From positions 3,224,001 to 3,288,000 of the forward strand of contig JAYJMM010000034.1 of assembly GCA_037349105.1 (NCBI GenBank): 64,000 nt of DNA, given 5' to 3'. Shown here piece by piece: positions 1 through 11,111 of the stretch; position 1 is the stretch's first letter; each line of letters starts with the position of its first letter. The position numbers were made by a program, and so were the translations under genes. The notes below the pieces were generated by a model, which worked only from the letters and a program-made list of their open reading frames with translations, had not been told where the DNA came from and did not search any database. This DNA is from Limnomonas spitsbergensis. Lineage: Eukaryota > Chlorophyta > Chlorophyceae > Chlamydomonadales.

Positions 1-2430
1 CCACTGCGCACATTGGGACCAAACCATGACCAGCATATTGCCCGGTGGCCCGAGCGGCCCACAAGTTAATCTGCACCAAACACCCCCAAACACTTCTAAT
101 TAAATTCAAAAATCCCCCTCGTTACTGTTCCACGGTGCAAAGGCCGCATCTGCCTGCTTGCACCCAACACAGTAAATGATATAGTCTGAATCTAGTCATC
201 TGAAGGAATGAGAAGATACCCCTGCCCAGATGTCTGACATCTCTTTCTCTGACTGCCGCTGTCTAAGCTGATCAGACGGGACTGAGGAGCCTCAGGGTTT
301 TCATTTGGTCCGCGGCCAACGGCCCAAGCGGCAGGGATTGGTGCATCAGCCCCTGGGCTCAAGCCTCAGTGCCGCTGAGTTTTAGACAAAACACCTTGAC
401 ATGCGCTCGCGTTAAGACCCGGAGAACACGGCCATCGGTTTCCCGACAATATTTGTTACTTTGTTGTGCTTGGCCCTGGCCTTCCCTGGACTCACATCAC
501 TAGCCCTGATCAGGCCATCTACAACTTGTGCACCATATCAACAGGAGTCAGCACCATGTGTCGTGATCAGTTTTTACTGTTGCGTGATTCAGCATATGTC
601 AGCTACACTCCGACCAACCCCCTGAAGCTTGGGCCGCCAGCCGTAGGCTGATCCAGGTTCGGTCCGAGTCGGGTCTTTGGCGGCTGCGGGGCTGCCTGCC
701 AAAGGTGAACTCGTGGCCGAAAAAAGAAACGCGGGTCGTGAACAGAAATAGCGCAATCTGTTGCTAAGTGATGGTCAGGCGGTCAGTGCTGAGTTGTGAT
801 CTGTTTGCGTCTGGCCCTACCCAGCCAAAGGCCAGGGGTCCAAGCATATGGATTTTTGCTGCACCCACCGTCGGCCGGAGGCCCGAGCAGCAGGTTTTGT
901 TCATGGCTCAGCCATAAATCTTGATGTAGCTGAAGTGTAGCTGAACTGTACTGCAAACAAACAGTACTTCCTGGGGCACTCGAGCTGCAAGAAATCAGCA
1001 CATAATTTATTACCTTCGCACACCATGTTTCGCATCACCCAGTCCAGGGCATGATGGGTCTCCTGTAGAGTCGCAGGGTGAGGCGTATGGATTGAGGGAG
1101 GACAGTGGGTAATGATAAGTGCATGTTGGTTCGTCTCCTGGGCATCCTGATTGGTTTAGTTGGTTGGTCTCCAAGGCATGGTGGGTCCCCTCAAGTATGA
1201 CAACGGTTCGCACCGTAGCGTCCGTCCAAATTCGTTTCATGGATCGTTTTTCAAGAAAACGAGTTGTTATTTTGATATTTATGTGTACCGTTATTTTGAT
1301 TTGTCTTCCCTCGGGTATCAAAACATATTTTATTTTAATGCTTAATGCCCTCAGGACAAATTATCGACCAAAACTCTAAATTTTCGACTGAAAACTGGCG
1401 TCGATGATGAATGAATAGTACATTCATGGATCCCTCAACCTTAAACAAAGTTAATTATGAGGGAAGGCAAGGCCAATCTACAGTACCTAAACGAAAAAAC
1501 AAAGCGAAAAAACGATTATATTTAACCCAAACCGTAAAACAATCGCCAACTGGGAGCGCAACGCTGTTCTTCTCAAAGGCAGCGTTTACACGCTGTCTTC
1601 CTATCAAAATGCTGTCAGTATGAAGAGGCAGCTTTCTTTTGCAGAGTCGTTCGCTAGGGCGAAGGCTAGACGTGTGTTGGCACCAGATGCGCCCCCCCAG
1701 AGCAAGATCGAATCATTGATCGGGAAAAAAGTTGGCTTCCGATCAGAAAACGAACCAATAAAACGAGCAGCGTGAGTGAGGCAAAAAATGGTTTCAAGAA
1801 AAAAACGAACTCACACTTAAATAAATTTTGACTGATACTACGGTACCGGTATGTGGCGTTGGCCCCCAAAATCCAAGATGTTTTTTGTTCACCCGTGTTA
1901 GTACCGTAAAACGCGGTAGAATATGCTCACAATGAATTAAAGATTGGGGTGCACGGACCTGGATGCGCGCTATTTCGAAATTGGCCGATGTGCGGAGTGT
2001 CAGCAGCAAATTTTCATTATCGTACTAGATTTGACATTGTTTTACAGATAATTAACATTTTATTAAGGCGTCGCGCTACAATTTTGCCCCATCTGGTAGA
2101 ATAAATGTTGGCATGTGAAATTGGCGATGGGTTGTGACATATGGATGTATGCGGCGCCGCTTTAACTGTATCAAACCCTTCAAGCGTGCAACCGTCAGTG
2201 TTTATTTTTCTGCTACCAGGCCACTGTCAGTGGGCTGCCCAGCGGTCTCTTAAGGCCGATTGTGACCAAACCTTGACCTACCTAGAAGGTCCTCGAACCA
2301 ACCTCGCGAGCTATTTCTCCGCCGCTATTCGCCATTGTCAAAGTAAGAATCTTTGATACGATAGGTCTCTAACCTCTTTTCAGAATTGTGAGCACCATCT
2401 CTCCGATCCTAAGTAGCAACTATTTTCAGT
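1..2430. other. gene-poor flank
   Basis: I see no convincing coding exon here. Open frames are short, overlap on both strands and show no recognisable motif. Base composition shifts from mixed to AT-rich between about 1200 and 2100, with short A and T runs. The only structured piece is one copy of an interspersed repeat at about 599-717, listed separately. Confidence 0.5.
599..717. repeat. interspersed repeat, TCAGCTACACTCCG family
   Basis: This copy begins TCAGCTACACTCCG and runs through a GC-rich stretch of short inverted CGGCC/GGCCG words to a 'ttggcggctgcgg...ccaaagg' end. Related copies lie near 14052-14193, 33491-33620 and 56890-57015, with fragments near 30697-30740 and 55890-55930. 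No coding potential was seen, so it looks like a non-autonomous element. Confidence 0.55.
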
Positions 2431-3079
2431 ATTTAAACACGAGAAGATGGCAATTTTGACTCGGACCGGGGTAGCGCCTGGAAGCCATGTGTCATTGCCG
2501 TCCCCATGGGAGGGGACATCGTCATGGCAGACCTGGGGACAGCCGAGAAGTGTGAGAGAGCAGGGGCACCAACCATGTTGATGAATAAAGTCCCCTCGTA
2601 CTTAATCCCCCACGCTGCGGCACCAACACTTGGAGCCGTCCAAATGAAAACGAAAATGCAGCCTGACATGTTGTTGATGCAAACGACAGGACAAAAGAAG
2701 GACTTTGTAGTCCACATTGCAGGGAATTTAAGTATTGCAGAGACACTGAGCATGGGGACCAGTTAAAAGCGTGCTTAAACCAGCACACTGACCTCGTTGA
2801 GCTACTGATCCTGAACGGGCACCAACGAAACAATATAAAAATTATTCCAATCTTGATCGGCACATCGGGCACTATTTATATTAAGCACACAATTGAAGCC
2901 ACGATGTCTCTTGGGATCACCGCGTTCCATGCCAAGAAATGCGCCCAGAAAATGCATGTCCATTCGATAAAACTCTTGCATAGCATAGTACAAACCAGAC
3001 GCAGACTCGAATATTTTTCCGCCACAAAGCCTGTCACTGGGCCAATAAAGCACACCCATAAGAGAAAACCACCTTGAGG
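2430..3079 (+). mobile_element. LINE (L1-like) reverse transcriptase C-terminus, broken
   Basis: The plus strand reads as the tail of a non-LTR retrotransposon polymerase. The first part (2506-2766) ends in TAA. Reading resumes one frame away with a segment containing IKIIPILIGTSGTI, followed by a short basic helical stretch ending near LHSIVQTRRRLEY. In L1-type elements the RT-associated tail carries a hydrophobic 'VIPIVIGALG' motif followed by a helix of this kind, and the order and spacing here match that pattern. Upstream, the segment ending in VVHIAGNLSIAETL fits the usual position of the 'VDVAIPGD' motif. The stop and frameshift show that it is inactive. The 3' end continues into the pyrimidine-tailed repeat at 3098-3192. 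The assignment rests on motif memory, without an alignment. Confidence 0.55.
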
Positions 3080-3097
3080 AAGTTGCTTCTTTCTTTC

Positions 3098-3192
3098 TTG
3101 CCTCATGGTAACGGCGCGGATGTGGCTACGGCCCCAAGCTGCGTTGTTTCCTTAACTTCCACGCCCTAATAGGGCGTAGCTTTCTTTCTTTG
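3098..3192 (+). repeat. LINE 3' end with CTTT tail, copy 1
   Basis: About 95 bp running from 'catggtaacggcgcggatg' to 'gcgtagctttctttctttg'. It is nearly identical to 45205-45300. It lies directly downstream of the reverse-transcriptase remnant on the same strand and ends in a short CTTT repeat, as expected for the 3' terminus of a non-LTR element. Confidence 0.6.
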
Positions 3193-3408
3193 CCGTCCCC
3201 AACCACCCCAAAAACCCGTTTCGTTGCGAATCAAACATATCGCAGTATAGAAAAAATCGTGGGGATCTTTGGCACCTTTCCCGGGTTTCTTTTCGTGTAT
3301 TTACTTTTCTTCAACCTTTCGCTCTTTTTCAGGGTTGTTTTCTTTCGGGTGCGAACAACCATCGGCGTGTCAGTGCGATAACGCACGGTATGCAACAACT
3401 TTTTCTGC

Positions 3409-3499
3409 CACCAGCAGGTATCGAACTCGCGACCTCCGCTTGATCAGCATCGTCGGTGCTAGGCTGTAAGCGACTGACACCAGTACGGCATTAGTCACG
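3409..3499 (-). repeat. tRNA-like block (SINE head), copy 1
   Basis: On the minus strand, GCGAGTTCGATACC matches a tRNA T-arm / box B (GGTTCGANNCC-like), and TGGTGTCAGTCG about 45-50 bp upstream resembles a D-arm / box A with one extra base. No acceptor stem or CCA is evident, so this is a tRNA-derived SINE head. It is not a working tRNA gene. Confidence 0.6.
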
Positions 3500-4090
3500 G
3501 ACGATTGGGTGGGTGGCGGGCGAGAGGTGTCATCGCCGCGCGGCCAAAAAGCTTCACGAATACACATCGCCTACACCCGACGTTGAGCACAATATAACCA
3601 CATTGCTAATGCGCTGCTTTTGATCGAGGCCGCACTTGCGGCATAACACTGCGTTGCAACCCAGGCCGTGCATGCCGAGCGTCGCCACTCGTTTCGGTAT
3701 GTAACATGGGTGGTTGGCCGGCGAGAGATGTCATCGGCCCCCAATTCGCAGCGACTGCAATAACTTTTCGAATACATATCGCCTACACTCGACGTTGAGT
3801 GCATTAGAATCACAATGTCAATGCGCATCTTTTGATCGCCTGCCCGGTGCCTGCTGAGCGTCGTGAGCCGTCCAGGCCGGCATAGTAGGTTCTGCTGACC
3901 GTTTTTTTTTTTAGGGATCTCCTTTATGGGAGACTGTAAAAAAAGTCTGCCTAGAAGAAAAAAAATGACTAAAAAAAATCGTGGGGATCTTTGCCACCTT
4001 TCCCGGGTTTCTTTTGGTGTCTTTACTCTTCTTGAACCCTTCGCTCTTTTTCAGGGTTGTTTTCTTTCGGGTGCGAATAACCATCGGCTA

Positions 4091-4181
4091 ACACCAGCAG
4101 GTATCGAACTCGCGACCTCCGCTTGATCAGCATCGTCGGTGCTAGGCTGTAAGCGACTGACACCAGTACGGCATTAGTCAC
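4091..4181 (-). repeat. tRNA-like block, copy 2
   Basis: Same box A-like and box B-like words as copy 1, on the minus strand. The stretch following the block in this copy lacks about 40 bp found in copy 1. Confidence 0.6.
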
Positions 4182-4826
4182 GGTCGATTGGGTGGGTGGC
4201 GGGCGAGAGGTGTCATCGCCGCGCGGCCAAAAAGCTTCACGAATACACATCGCCTACACCCGACGTTGAGTAAAATATAACCACATTGCTAATGCGCTGC
4301 TTTCAATCGAGGCCGCACTTGCGGCATAACACTTCGTTGCCACCCAGGCCGTGCATGCCGAGCGTCGCCACTCGTTTCGGTATGTAGCATGGGTGGTTGG
4401 CCGGCGAGAGATGTCATCGGCCCCCAATTCGCAGCGACTGCAATAACTTTTCGAATACATATCGCCTACACTCGACGTTGAGTGCATTAGAATCACAATG
4501 TCAATGCGCATCTTTTGATCGCCTGCCCGGTGCCTGCTGAGCGTCGTGAGCTGTCCAGGCCGGCATAGTAGGTTCTGCTGCGCGTGTTTGTTGTTTTTTT
4601 TTTTTTTTTTTAGTCACTTTTTTTTTCTAGGCACACTTTTTTTACAGTCTCCCATAAAGGAGATCCCTAAAAAAAATCGTGGGGATCTTTGGCACCTTCC
4701 CCGGGTTATTTTGGTGTCTTTTATTTTCTTGAACCCTTCGCTCTTTTTCTGGGTTGTTTTCTTTCGGGTGCGAACAACCATCGGCGTGTCAGTGCGATAA
4801 CGCACGGTATGCAACATTTTTTTCTG

Positions 4827-4916
4827 CCACCGGCAGGTATCGAACTCGCGACCTCCGCTTGACAGTATCGTCGATGCTAGGCTGTAAGCGACTGACACCA
4901 GTACGGCATTAGTCAC
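4827..4916 (-). repeat. tRNA-like block, copy 3
   Basis: Minus-strand copy with a GCGAGTTCGATACC box B and small differences in the anticodon-arm-like segment ('gacagtatcgtcgatgc'). It shares these differences with the inverted copy 4. Confidence 0.6.
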
Positions 4917-5239
4917 GGACGATTGGGTGGGTGGCGGGCGAGAGGTGTCATCGCCGCGCGGCCCAAAAGCTTCACGAATTCATGTCGCCTACACCCGACG
5001 TAGGGTGCAATAGAATCGCATTGCTAATGCGCTGCTTTTGATCGAGGCCGCGCTTGCGGTAGAACACTTCGTGGCAACCCACCCCTGGCGTGTGCCTGCG
5101 GAGCGTCGTGAGCCGTTGCTTCGGAATAGAAGGTTTGGTGTGCGTCTTTGCTGATTTTTTTTTTTTTTTTAGTCACTTTTTTTTTCTAGGCACACTTTTT
5201 TTACAGTCTCCCATAAAGGAGATCCCTAAAAAAAAAACA

Positions 5240-5800
5240 GCAAAGACGCACACCAAACCTACTATCAGCACGTTTCCGATTGGACCCCGGAAACTTTCCG
5301 GGGTGTTTCCGGTGTGTTTTGAGCTGAAACACTGGACCCCGGAAAATCTCCGGAGCCTTTAGACCACCAAGAGTCGTTCAGTACGTCTCTTGTTTTTCCG
5401 GGGACCCCCCCCCCTCCCCGGAAATTCCAAAGACCCCGGAGAGTTTTCAGGCCTTCGAATAGCTTTTGTTTATAAATATGAATCGCCGCATTTTTCTTCC
5501 CATGTTCTTATCGGGCGGTAGTGATGGGGGCAGCCCTGCAGAAAGGCCGCGGGCCGCCTCGGCCTTGGTCACTCCGCGAGCGAGTCGTCCCTATCATCAT
5601 TATTATCATCAGCAACAGAAGCAGAAGCAGCAGCAACAGCGAAGATAACATATAGACACACATTCAGCAACACCGTAGTAAACCCTGAACCACGCAAGAT
5701 TACGCGGCCTCACGTTCCGGTGTGTGGCTCCGGGGTGTTTGCAGAAACACCCTCCCCGGAAATCTCCCGAAGACCAGAAGACCGTCGTACACGTTTGTTC
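5240..5800. other. CCGGGG-rich centre of the first inverted repeat
   Basis: Between the inverted copies lies a stretch with many 'ccccggaaa' and 'tccggggt' words in both orientations and a CAG/CAA-rich run near 5611-5645. The 61-codon frame over the CAG run (5466-5648) encodes a low-complexity Gln tail and is probably not a gene. Confidence 0.5.
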
Positions 5801-6043
5801 CGGGGTCCTCAATCGGAAACGTGCTGTATGCCGAAGCGACGGCTCACGACGCTCCGCAGGCACACGCCAGGGGTGGGTTGCCACGAAGTGTTCTACCGCA
5901 AGCGCGGCCTCGATTAAAAGCAGCGCATTAGCAATGCGATTCTATTGCACCCTACGTCGGGTGTAGGCGACATGAATTCGAAAAGCTTTTGGGCCGCGCG
6001 GCGATGACACCTCTCGCCCGCCACCCACCCGACGTAATCGTCT

Positions 6044-6136
6044 GTGACTAATGCCGTACTGGTGCCAGTCGCTTACAGCCTAGCATCGACGATACTGTCA
6101 AGCGGAGGTCGCGAGTTCGATACCTGCCGGTGGCAG
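6044..6136 (+). repeat. tRNA-like block, copy 4 (inverted)
   Basis: Plus-strand copy and near mirror image of copy 3. The two share 'catcgacgatactgtcaagc', so they form the arms of the first large inverted repeat. Confidence 0.6.
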
Positions 6137-6471
6137 AAAAAAATGTTGCATACCGTGCGTTATCGCACTGACACGCCGATGGTTGTTCGCACCCGAAAGA
6201 AAACAACCCAGAAAAAGAGCGAAGGGTTCAAGAAAATAAAAGACACCAAAATAACCCGGGGAAGGTGCCAAAGATCCCCACGATTTTTTTTAGGGATCTC
6301 CTTCATGGGAGACTGTAAAAAAAGTGTGCCTAGAAAAAGAAAGTGACTAAAAAAAAAAATCGTGGGGATCTTTGCCACCTTTCCCGGGTTTCTTTTGGTG
6401 TCTTTACTTTTCTTGAACCCTTCGCTCTTCTTCAGGGTTGTTTTCTCTCGGGTGCGAACAACCATCGGCTA

Positions 6472-6562
6472 ACACCAGCAGGTATCGAACTCGCGACCTC
6501 CGCTTGATCAGCATCGTCGGTGCTAGGCTGTAAGCGACTGACACCAGTACGGCATTAGTCAC
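6472..6562 (-). repeat. tRNA-like block, copy 5
   Basis: Minus-strand copy with the same internal deletion as copy 2. It is the left-arm partner of copy 6 in the second palindrome. Confidence 0.6.
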
Positions 6563-7465
6563 GGTCGATTGGGTGGGTGGCGGGCGAGAGGAGTCATCGC
6601 TGCGCGGCCAAAAAGCTTTCCGAATTCACATCGCCTTCACCTGACGTTCAGTAAATATAACCACATTGCTAAAGCGCTGCTTTCAATCGAGGGCGCACTT
6701 GCGGCGTAACACAGCGTTTCTACAAAGGCCTTGCATGCCGAGCGTCGCCACTCGTTCGGTATGTAGCATGGGTGGTTGGCCGGCGAGAGATGTCATCGGC
6801 CCCCAATTCGCAGCGACTGCAATAACTTTTCGAATACATATCGCCTACACTCGACGTTGAGTGCATTAGAATCACAATGTCAATGCGCATCTTTTGATCG
6901 CCTGCCCGGTACCTGCTGAGCGTCGTGAGCTGTCCAGGCCGGAATAGTAGGTTCTGCTGCGCGTCTTTTTTTTTTTTTTTTTTTTTTTTTTAGTCACTTT
7001 TTTTTTCTAGGCACACTTTTTTTACAGTCTCCCATGAAGGAGATCCCTAAAAAAAAAAAAGACGCGCAGCAGAACCTACTATGCCGGCCTGGACGGCTCA
7101 CGACGCTCAGCAGGCACCGGGCAGGCGATCAAAAGATGCGCATTGACAATGTGATTCTAATGCACTCAACGTCGAGTGTATGCGATATGTATTCGAAAAG
7201 TTATTGCAGTCGCTGCGAATTGGGGGCCGATGACATCTCTCGCCGGCCAACCACCCATGCTACAAACCGAAACGAGTGGCGACGCTCGGCATGCACGGCC
7301 TGGGTTGCAACGCAGTGTTATGCCGCAAGTGCGGCCTCGATAAAAAGCAGCGCATTAGCAATGTGGTTATATTTTACTCAACGTCGGGTGTAGGCGATGT
7401 GTATTCGTGAAGCTTTTTGGCCGCGCGGCGATGACACCTCTCGCCCGCCACCCACCCAATCGTCC

Positions 7466-7559
7466 GTGACTAATGCCGTACTGGTGTCAGTCGCTTACAG
7501 CCTAGCACCGACGATGCTGATCAAGCGGAGGTCGCGAGTTCGATACCTGCTGGTGGCAG
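7466..7559 (+). repeat. tRNA-like block, copy 6 (inverted)
   Basis: Plus-strand copy in the right arm of the second palindrome. Box A-like TGGTGTCAGTCG and box B-like GAGTTCGATACC are both visible. Confidence 0.6.
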
Positions 7560-7796
7560 AAAAAGTTGTTGCATACCGTGCGTTATCGCACTGACACGCC
7601 GATGGTTGTTCGCACCCGAAAGAAAACAACCCTGAAAAAGAGCGAAGGGTTGAAGAAAAGTAAATACACCAAAAGAAACCCGGGAAAGGTGCCAAAGATC
7701 CCCACGATTTTTTTTTTTTTTTAAGTCAATTTTTTTTTCTAGGCACACTTTTTTTACAGTCTCCCATGAAGGAGATCCCTAAAAAAGTGCGACCTA

Positions 7797-7846
7797 CGGC
7801 CGGCGGCCCAAACAGCATAGCGAGCTACAATTAGGGCCGCCGGCCG
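7797..7846. repeat. GC hairpin
   Basis: Perfect 13-bp arms, CGGCCGGCGGCCC at 7797-7809 and its reverse complement at 7834-7846, flank a 24-bp loop. The hairpin sits just outside the last spacer of the tRNA-like repeat cluster. Confidence 0.7.
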
Positions 7847-7849
7847 GAT

Positions 7850-8630
7850 GCTGGAGTGCAGCTCACCAGGAGCTGAATCAGCTCGCCCAGACCGCCGCGA
7901 GAGTAGCTGGATAAAACTTGGAGGACAGGATATCTTACACCTTACCGTATTTTGTTTAACAAAATTGTGAACTCAAAGCCCAGAAGTTTGTAAACCATAA
8001 AAAGCAGAGATAAGACAAGGAAGCATTTGTCGTCTGACTTCGGCCTGCACTTGTTTCGGGGTGGCCTCCACCTCCACCTGCCGGTGTTTGGAAATCAGGT
8101 CCCTCTTTAAATACCATCGCACTCCCAATGGAAACAAGAATCCTGTCCAACCTTGTGATGCCCTGACGCGGCAGGGTGTCACCTGAGCGTCACCTGGCCC
8201 CAGAGGAGTCCACACGCCAGTGGTCGGTGTGTCCCCTGCCAGCGCTAGGTAGCCGACAACCCCCCCTGCAACTTGCACCCCATGGTCCATTACATTCACG
8301 ACCAAGGACCAATGCACAAAGGCTATGCCCAGGACAGGTTGGCTCCCCCATTGTACAGACTGAGTCTATCTAGAGCTACGCATCCATTCCATACGGATGC
8401 CGCACCAATTCATTCATCGTGTGCTACCCGGAGCTCTGTTCCCGGCTCTCACCACCATCTAATGCACTGCCTACTTCTTATTGATAGCCATGCCAGGAGT
8501 GTGTGCGCAAGGCACGTCTATCACCCGGCTATCACCCGGGGCTCTGTTCCCGTCTCTCACCACAGCTGCCGCATCCAGCCTCTATGCTTGTTGGCACAGA
8601 GCTTCACCCACGCCGAATTTGGTCACGCGA
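7850..8630. other. no gene seen
   Basis: Frames on both strands overlap without codon bias or motifs. No repeat structure was noticed. Confidence 0.4.
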
Positions 8631-9105
8631 GAGGTCTGTTGTACAACGTGTAGCTAGTATGGTACATGCAGCAGGGGAGAGGTATGTTGTACGATACGTA
8701 GCTGGTACGGTACAGGCACCAGGGGGGGAGGTAAGCTGCACATCATGTAGCTGTTACGTTACTTGTAACAGGGGGTGGTCTGCTGTACAACGTCTAGCTT
8801 GTACGGTTCATGCAACAGGGGGGGATGTATGATGTACAATGTGTATCTGGTACGGCACCTGCAACAGGGGGGGGGGAGGTCTGCTGTACAACGTGTAGCG
8901 GGTATGGTACATGCAACAGGGGGGTAGGGGAGGTATGTTGTACACGTGTAGATGGTGCTGCACACAACAGGGGAGGAGGCCTGTTGTACAACGTGTAGCT
9001 GGTACAGTACATGCCACATGGGGGGGGGGGTCTTTTGTACAACGTATAGCTGGTACGGTACCTGCAACATGGGGGAAGGTCTGCTGTACAAGGTGTCGCT
9101 GGTGG
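8630..9105. repeat. minisatellite, about 48-bp unit, ~10 copies
   Basis: The word 'tgtacaacgtgtagctgg' and close variants recur about every 45-53 bp, followed each time by 'acggtacatgcaacaggggg'. Unit length varies mainly through the G run. Frames through it, such as minus 8794-9414, are repeat shadows. Confidence 0.85.
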
Positions 9106-10250
9106 ACGTCCACACATTGCTCGCACACGATCTTCGGCGTCCCACAGCTTGCTTGCGCTCACACAAGTGTGCATGCACATGGACCCTCTGTACCTTGTGA
9201 GCATCCACACGACATTCACACACGTGTGTGAGCGTCCACACGACATCCACACAAGTGTGTGCTCACCTGGGCCTCCTGCAGTTTGTTGGAGTAGAGCTTC
9301 CGCATGCTGTCCTTCCAGCCTGACTCTTTGCCGGAATTCCATGCCTCCTTGGCACCAACGGCACATGCGCTGGGCAGATATGTATTTAAACTGAGGCTGG
9401 CAGCAAGGGCGCATGCACTACACACATGTTGAACCTGTGCCATATCGAGCTGTATCGTGCCGAATTGTAACACTTTGGTAGAACAATCCGGCTGAACCTG
9501 TGCCGTATTGCGCCGTATCATGCCGTATCGTGCTACCATGCATGTTTGTTCGATGCCCACATGGCCGCCCACCAATGAGCTAAGAGGAAGCATGCAGGTG
9601 CACCAAACAGCGAAGGGAGTCGCTAAGTTGCTTGTTTACATGCCGACGAGCATGTCGGAGGCGCCGCCAGGCGGCCACAACTGGTAGCCTGAGTTGCAGA
9701 GCGCGTTGCTATGGGCCTTCTCGGCCGTAGAAAGCTGAATTTTCGCTGCAGTGCGTTAAAAAAACGTTAAGCATTGCAGAGCATATGTTGCAGTTACCCA
9801 CTCAATTTTAGCAGACAGTCTGGGTTTGTATTCCAAGGTTCAGGGTTTCAATCCACGAGATCTGAAGAACCAGGCAGTGGGGATTCATAAAATACAGTTC
9901 ATCAATTACTCAACATTCAGTATCCTTTCAAATTTTTAGGCGGTGCTCAACATAACTCTTTGCTTCCAGGTCATGTTCTATGATTGGGGCTTATCTTCTG
10001 TACTATGGGGTTCACTCCCACGCCACTTGCTTGCGGTTGTGTGTTGGTTGCTTGCCCATGGGAGTCACTGGTTATTCGCTGACTGTGCTACTTTATTTAT
10101 GCTCGTACCGGTTTGCACCTGCCCCATGCATCAAATCTCTTCAATCCCTGTTTGAATTATGGCTTACAAACTGCTGCCGATCCCTCAGTAAACAGGGTCA
10201 GGCAAAGTTTGCAGGCAGACCACAGAAGACTCCTCTGCCTGACTGAAGGG
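9105..10250. other. no gene seen; short GT/AC-rich repeats
   Basis: 9110-9265 repeats 'ccacacgacatccacac' and 'gtgtgtgagcg' variants. Beyond that I see no supported exon. A possible splice acceptor followed by open frame occurs near 9968 (ttgcttccag), but nothing corroborates it. Confidence 0.4.
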
Positions 10251-10257
10251 CAGACGG

Positions 10258-11040
10258 TATCATAGCTGGGCAGATCCCTCCAAATCGTCACCCACACACC
10301 CTTGTACAGCCTGCGCATGTAAGGGATAAGGGTTAGGTATCATAGCTGGGCAGATCCCTCCAAATCGTCACCCACACACCCTTGTACAGCCTGCACATGT
10401 AAGGGATAAGGGTTAGGTATCATAGCTGGGCAGATCCCTCCAAATCGTCACCCACACACCCTTGTACAGCATGCACATGTAAGGGATAAGGGTTAGGTAT
10501 CATAGCTGGGCAGATCCCTCCAAATCGTCACCCACACACCCTTGTACAGCCTGCGCAGGTAAGGGGAAAGGGTTAGGTATCATAGCTCGGCAGATCCCTC
10601 CAAATCGTCACCCACACACCCTTGTACAGCCTGCACATGTAAGGGATAAGGGTTAGGTATCATAGCTGGGCAGATCCCTCCAAATCGTCACCCACACACC
10701 CTTGTACAGCCTGCACAGGTAAGGGATAAGGGTTATGTATCATAGCTGGGCAGATCCCTCCAAATCGTCACCCACACACCCTTGTACAGCCTGCACATGT
10801 AAGGGAGAAGGGTTGGGTATCATAGCTGGGCAGATCCCTCCAAATCGTCACCCACACACCCTTGTACAGCCTGCACAGGTAAGGGATAAGGGTTGGGTAT
10901 CAAAGCTGGGCAGATCCCTCCAAATCGTCACCCACACACCCTTGTACAGCCTGCACAGGTAAGGGATAAGGGTTGGGTATCAAAGCTGGGCAGGGCCCTC
11001 AAAATCGTCACCCACACACCCTTGTGCAGCAAGTACAGGC
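10258..11040. repeat. 80-bp tandem repeat, ~10 copies
   Basis: Ten near-identical 80-bp units start at about 10257, 10337, 10417 and so on to 10977. Each carries 'tatcatagctgggcagatc', 'cgtcacccacacacccttg' and 'gggataagggttaggtatc'. Variation is mostly single-base, with the last unit most diverged. Because 80 is not a multiple of 3, frames drift through the array, so the Pro/His-rich translations are not a protein. Confidence 0.92.
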
Positions 11041-11111
11041 AAGGGACAGCTGTGTATGTCACCATCGAAGATACTGTTCCTTCAAGTTGGACAGGCATGC
11101 TGTTCTTCTAG

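Larger units (their letters stand above)
3240..7790. repeat. clustered tRNA-like composite repeats in inverted arrangement
   Basis: Six related units of roughly 480-670 bp fill this segment. Each starts near 'atcgtggggatcttt' and ends in a poly(T) run (reverse complement in inverted copies). Approximate positions are 3248-3910, 3972-4600 and 4668-5160 in one orientation, 5800-6290 inverted, 6352-6965 in the first orientation, and 7060-7720 inverted. Each contains a tRNA-like block and, in the full copies, two diverged halves sharing 'gatgacaycttctcgcc'-type sequence. Units are separated by a conserved 60-70 bp spacer containing 'ctaggcacactttttttac' and 'ggagatccctaaaaa'. Units at 3972 and 6352 share the same internal deletion of about 40 bp (the 'cagtgcgataacgcacgg' segment), which marks a subfamily. 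Short frames inside are repeat shadows with no credible product. Confidence 0.8.

Noticed and set aside
3409..7559. Functional tRNA genes
   Set aside because: The T-arm-like word is good, but acceptor stems and a normal anticodon arm are not formed, the D-arm has an extra base, and the blocks sit inside longer repeated units.
3370..7750. Short frames repeated through the tRNA-like cluster (such as those at 3370-3567 and 7397-7594)
   Set aside because: They recur only because the DNA is repeated, change length with each unit, and have no motif or splice context.
10735..11111. Pro/His-rich protein over the 80-bp array
   Set aside because: The 80-bp period is not a multiple of three and the frames are simple read-through of the repeat.
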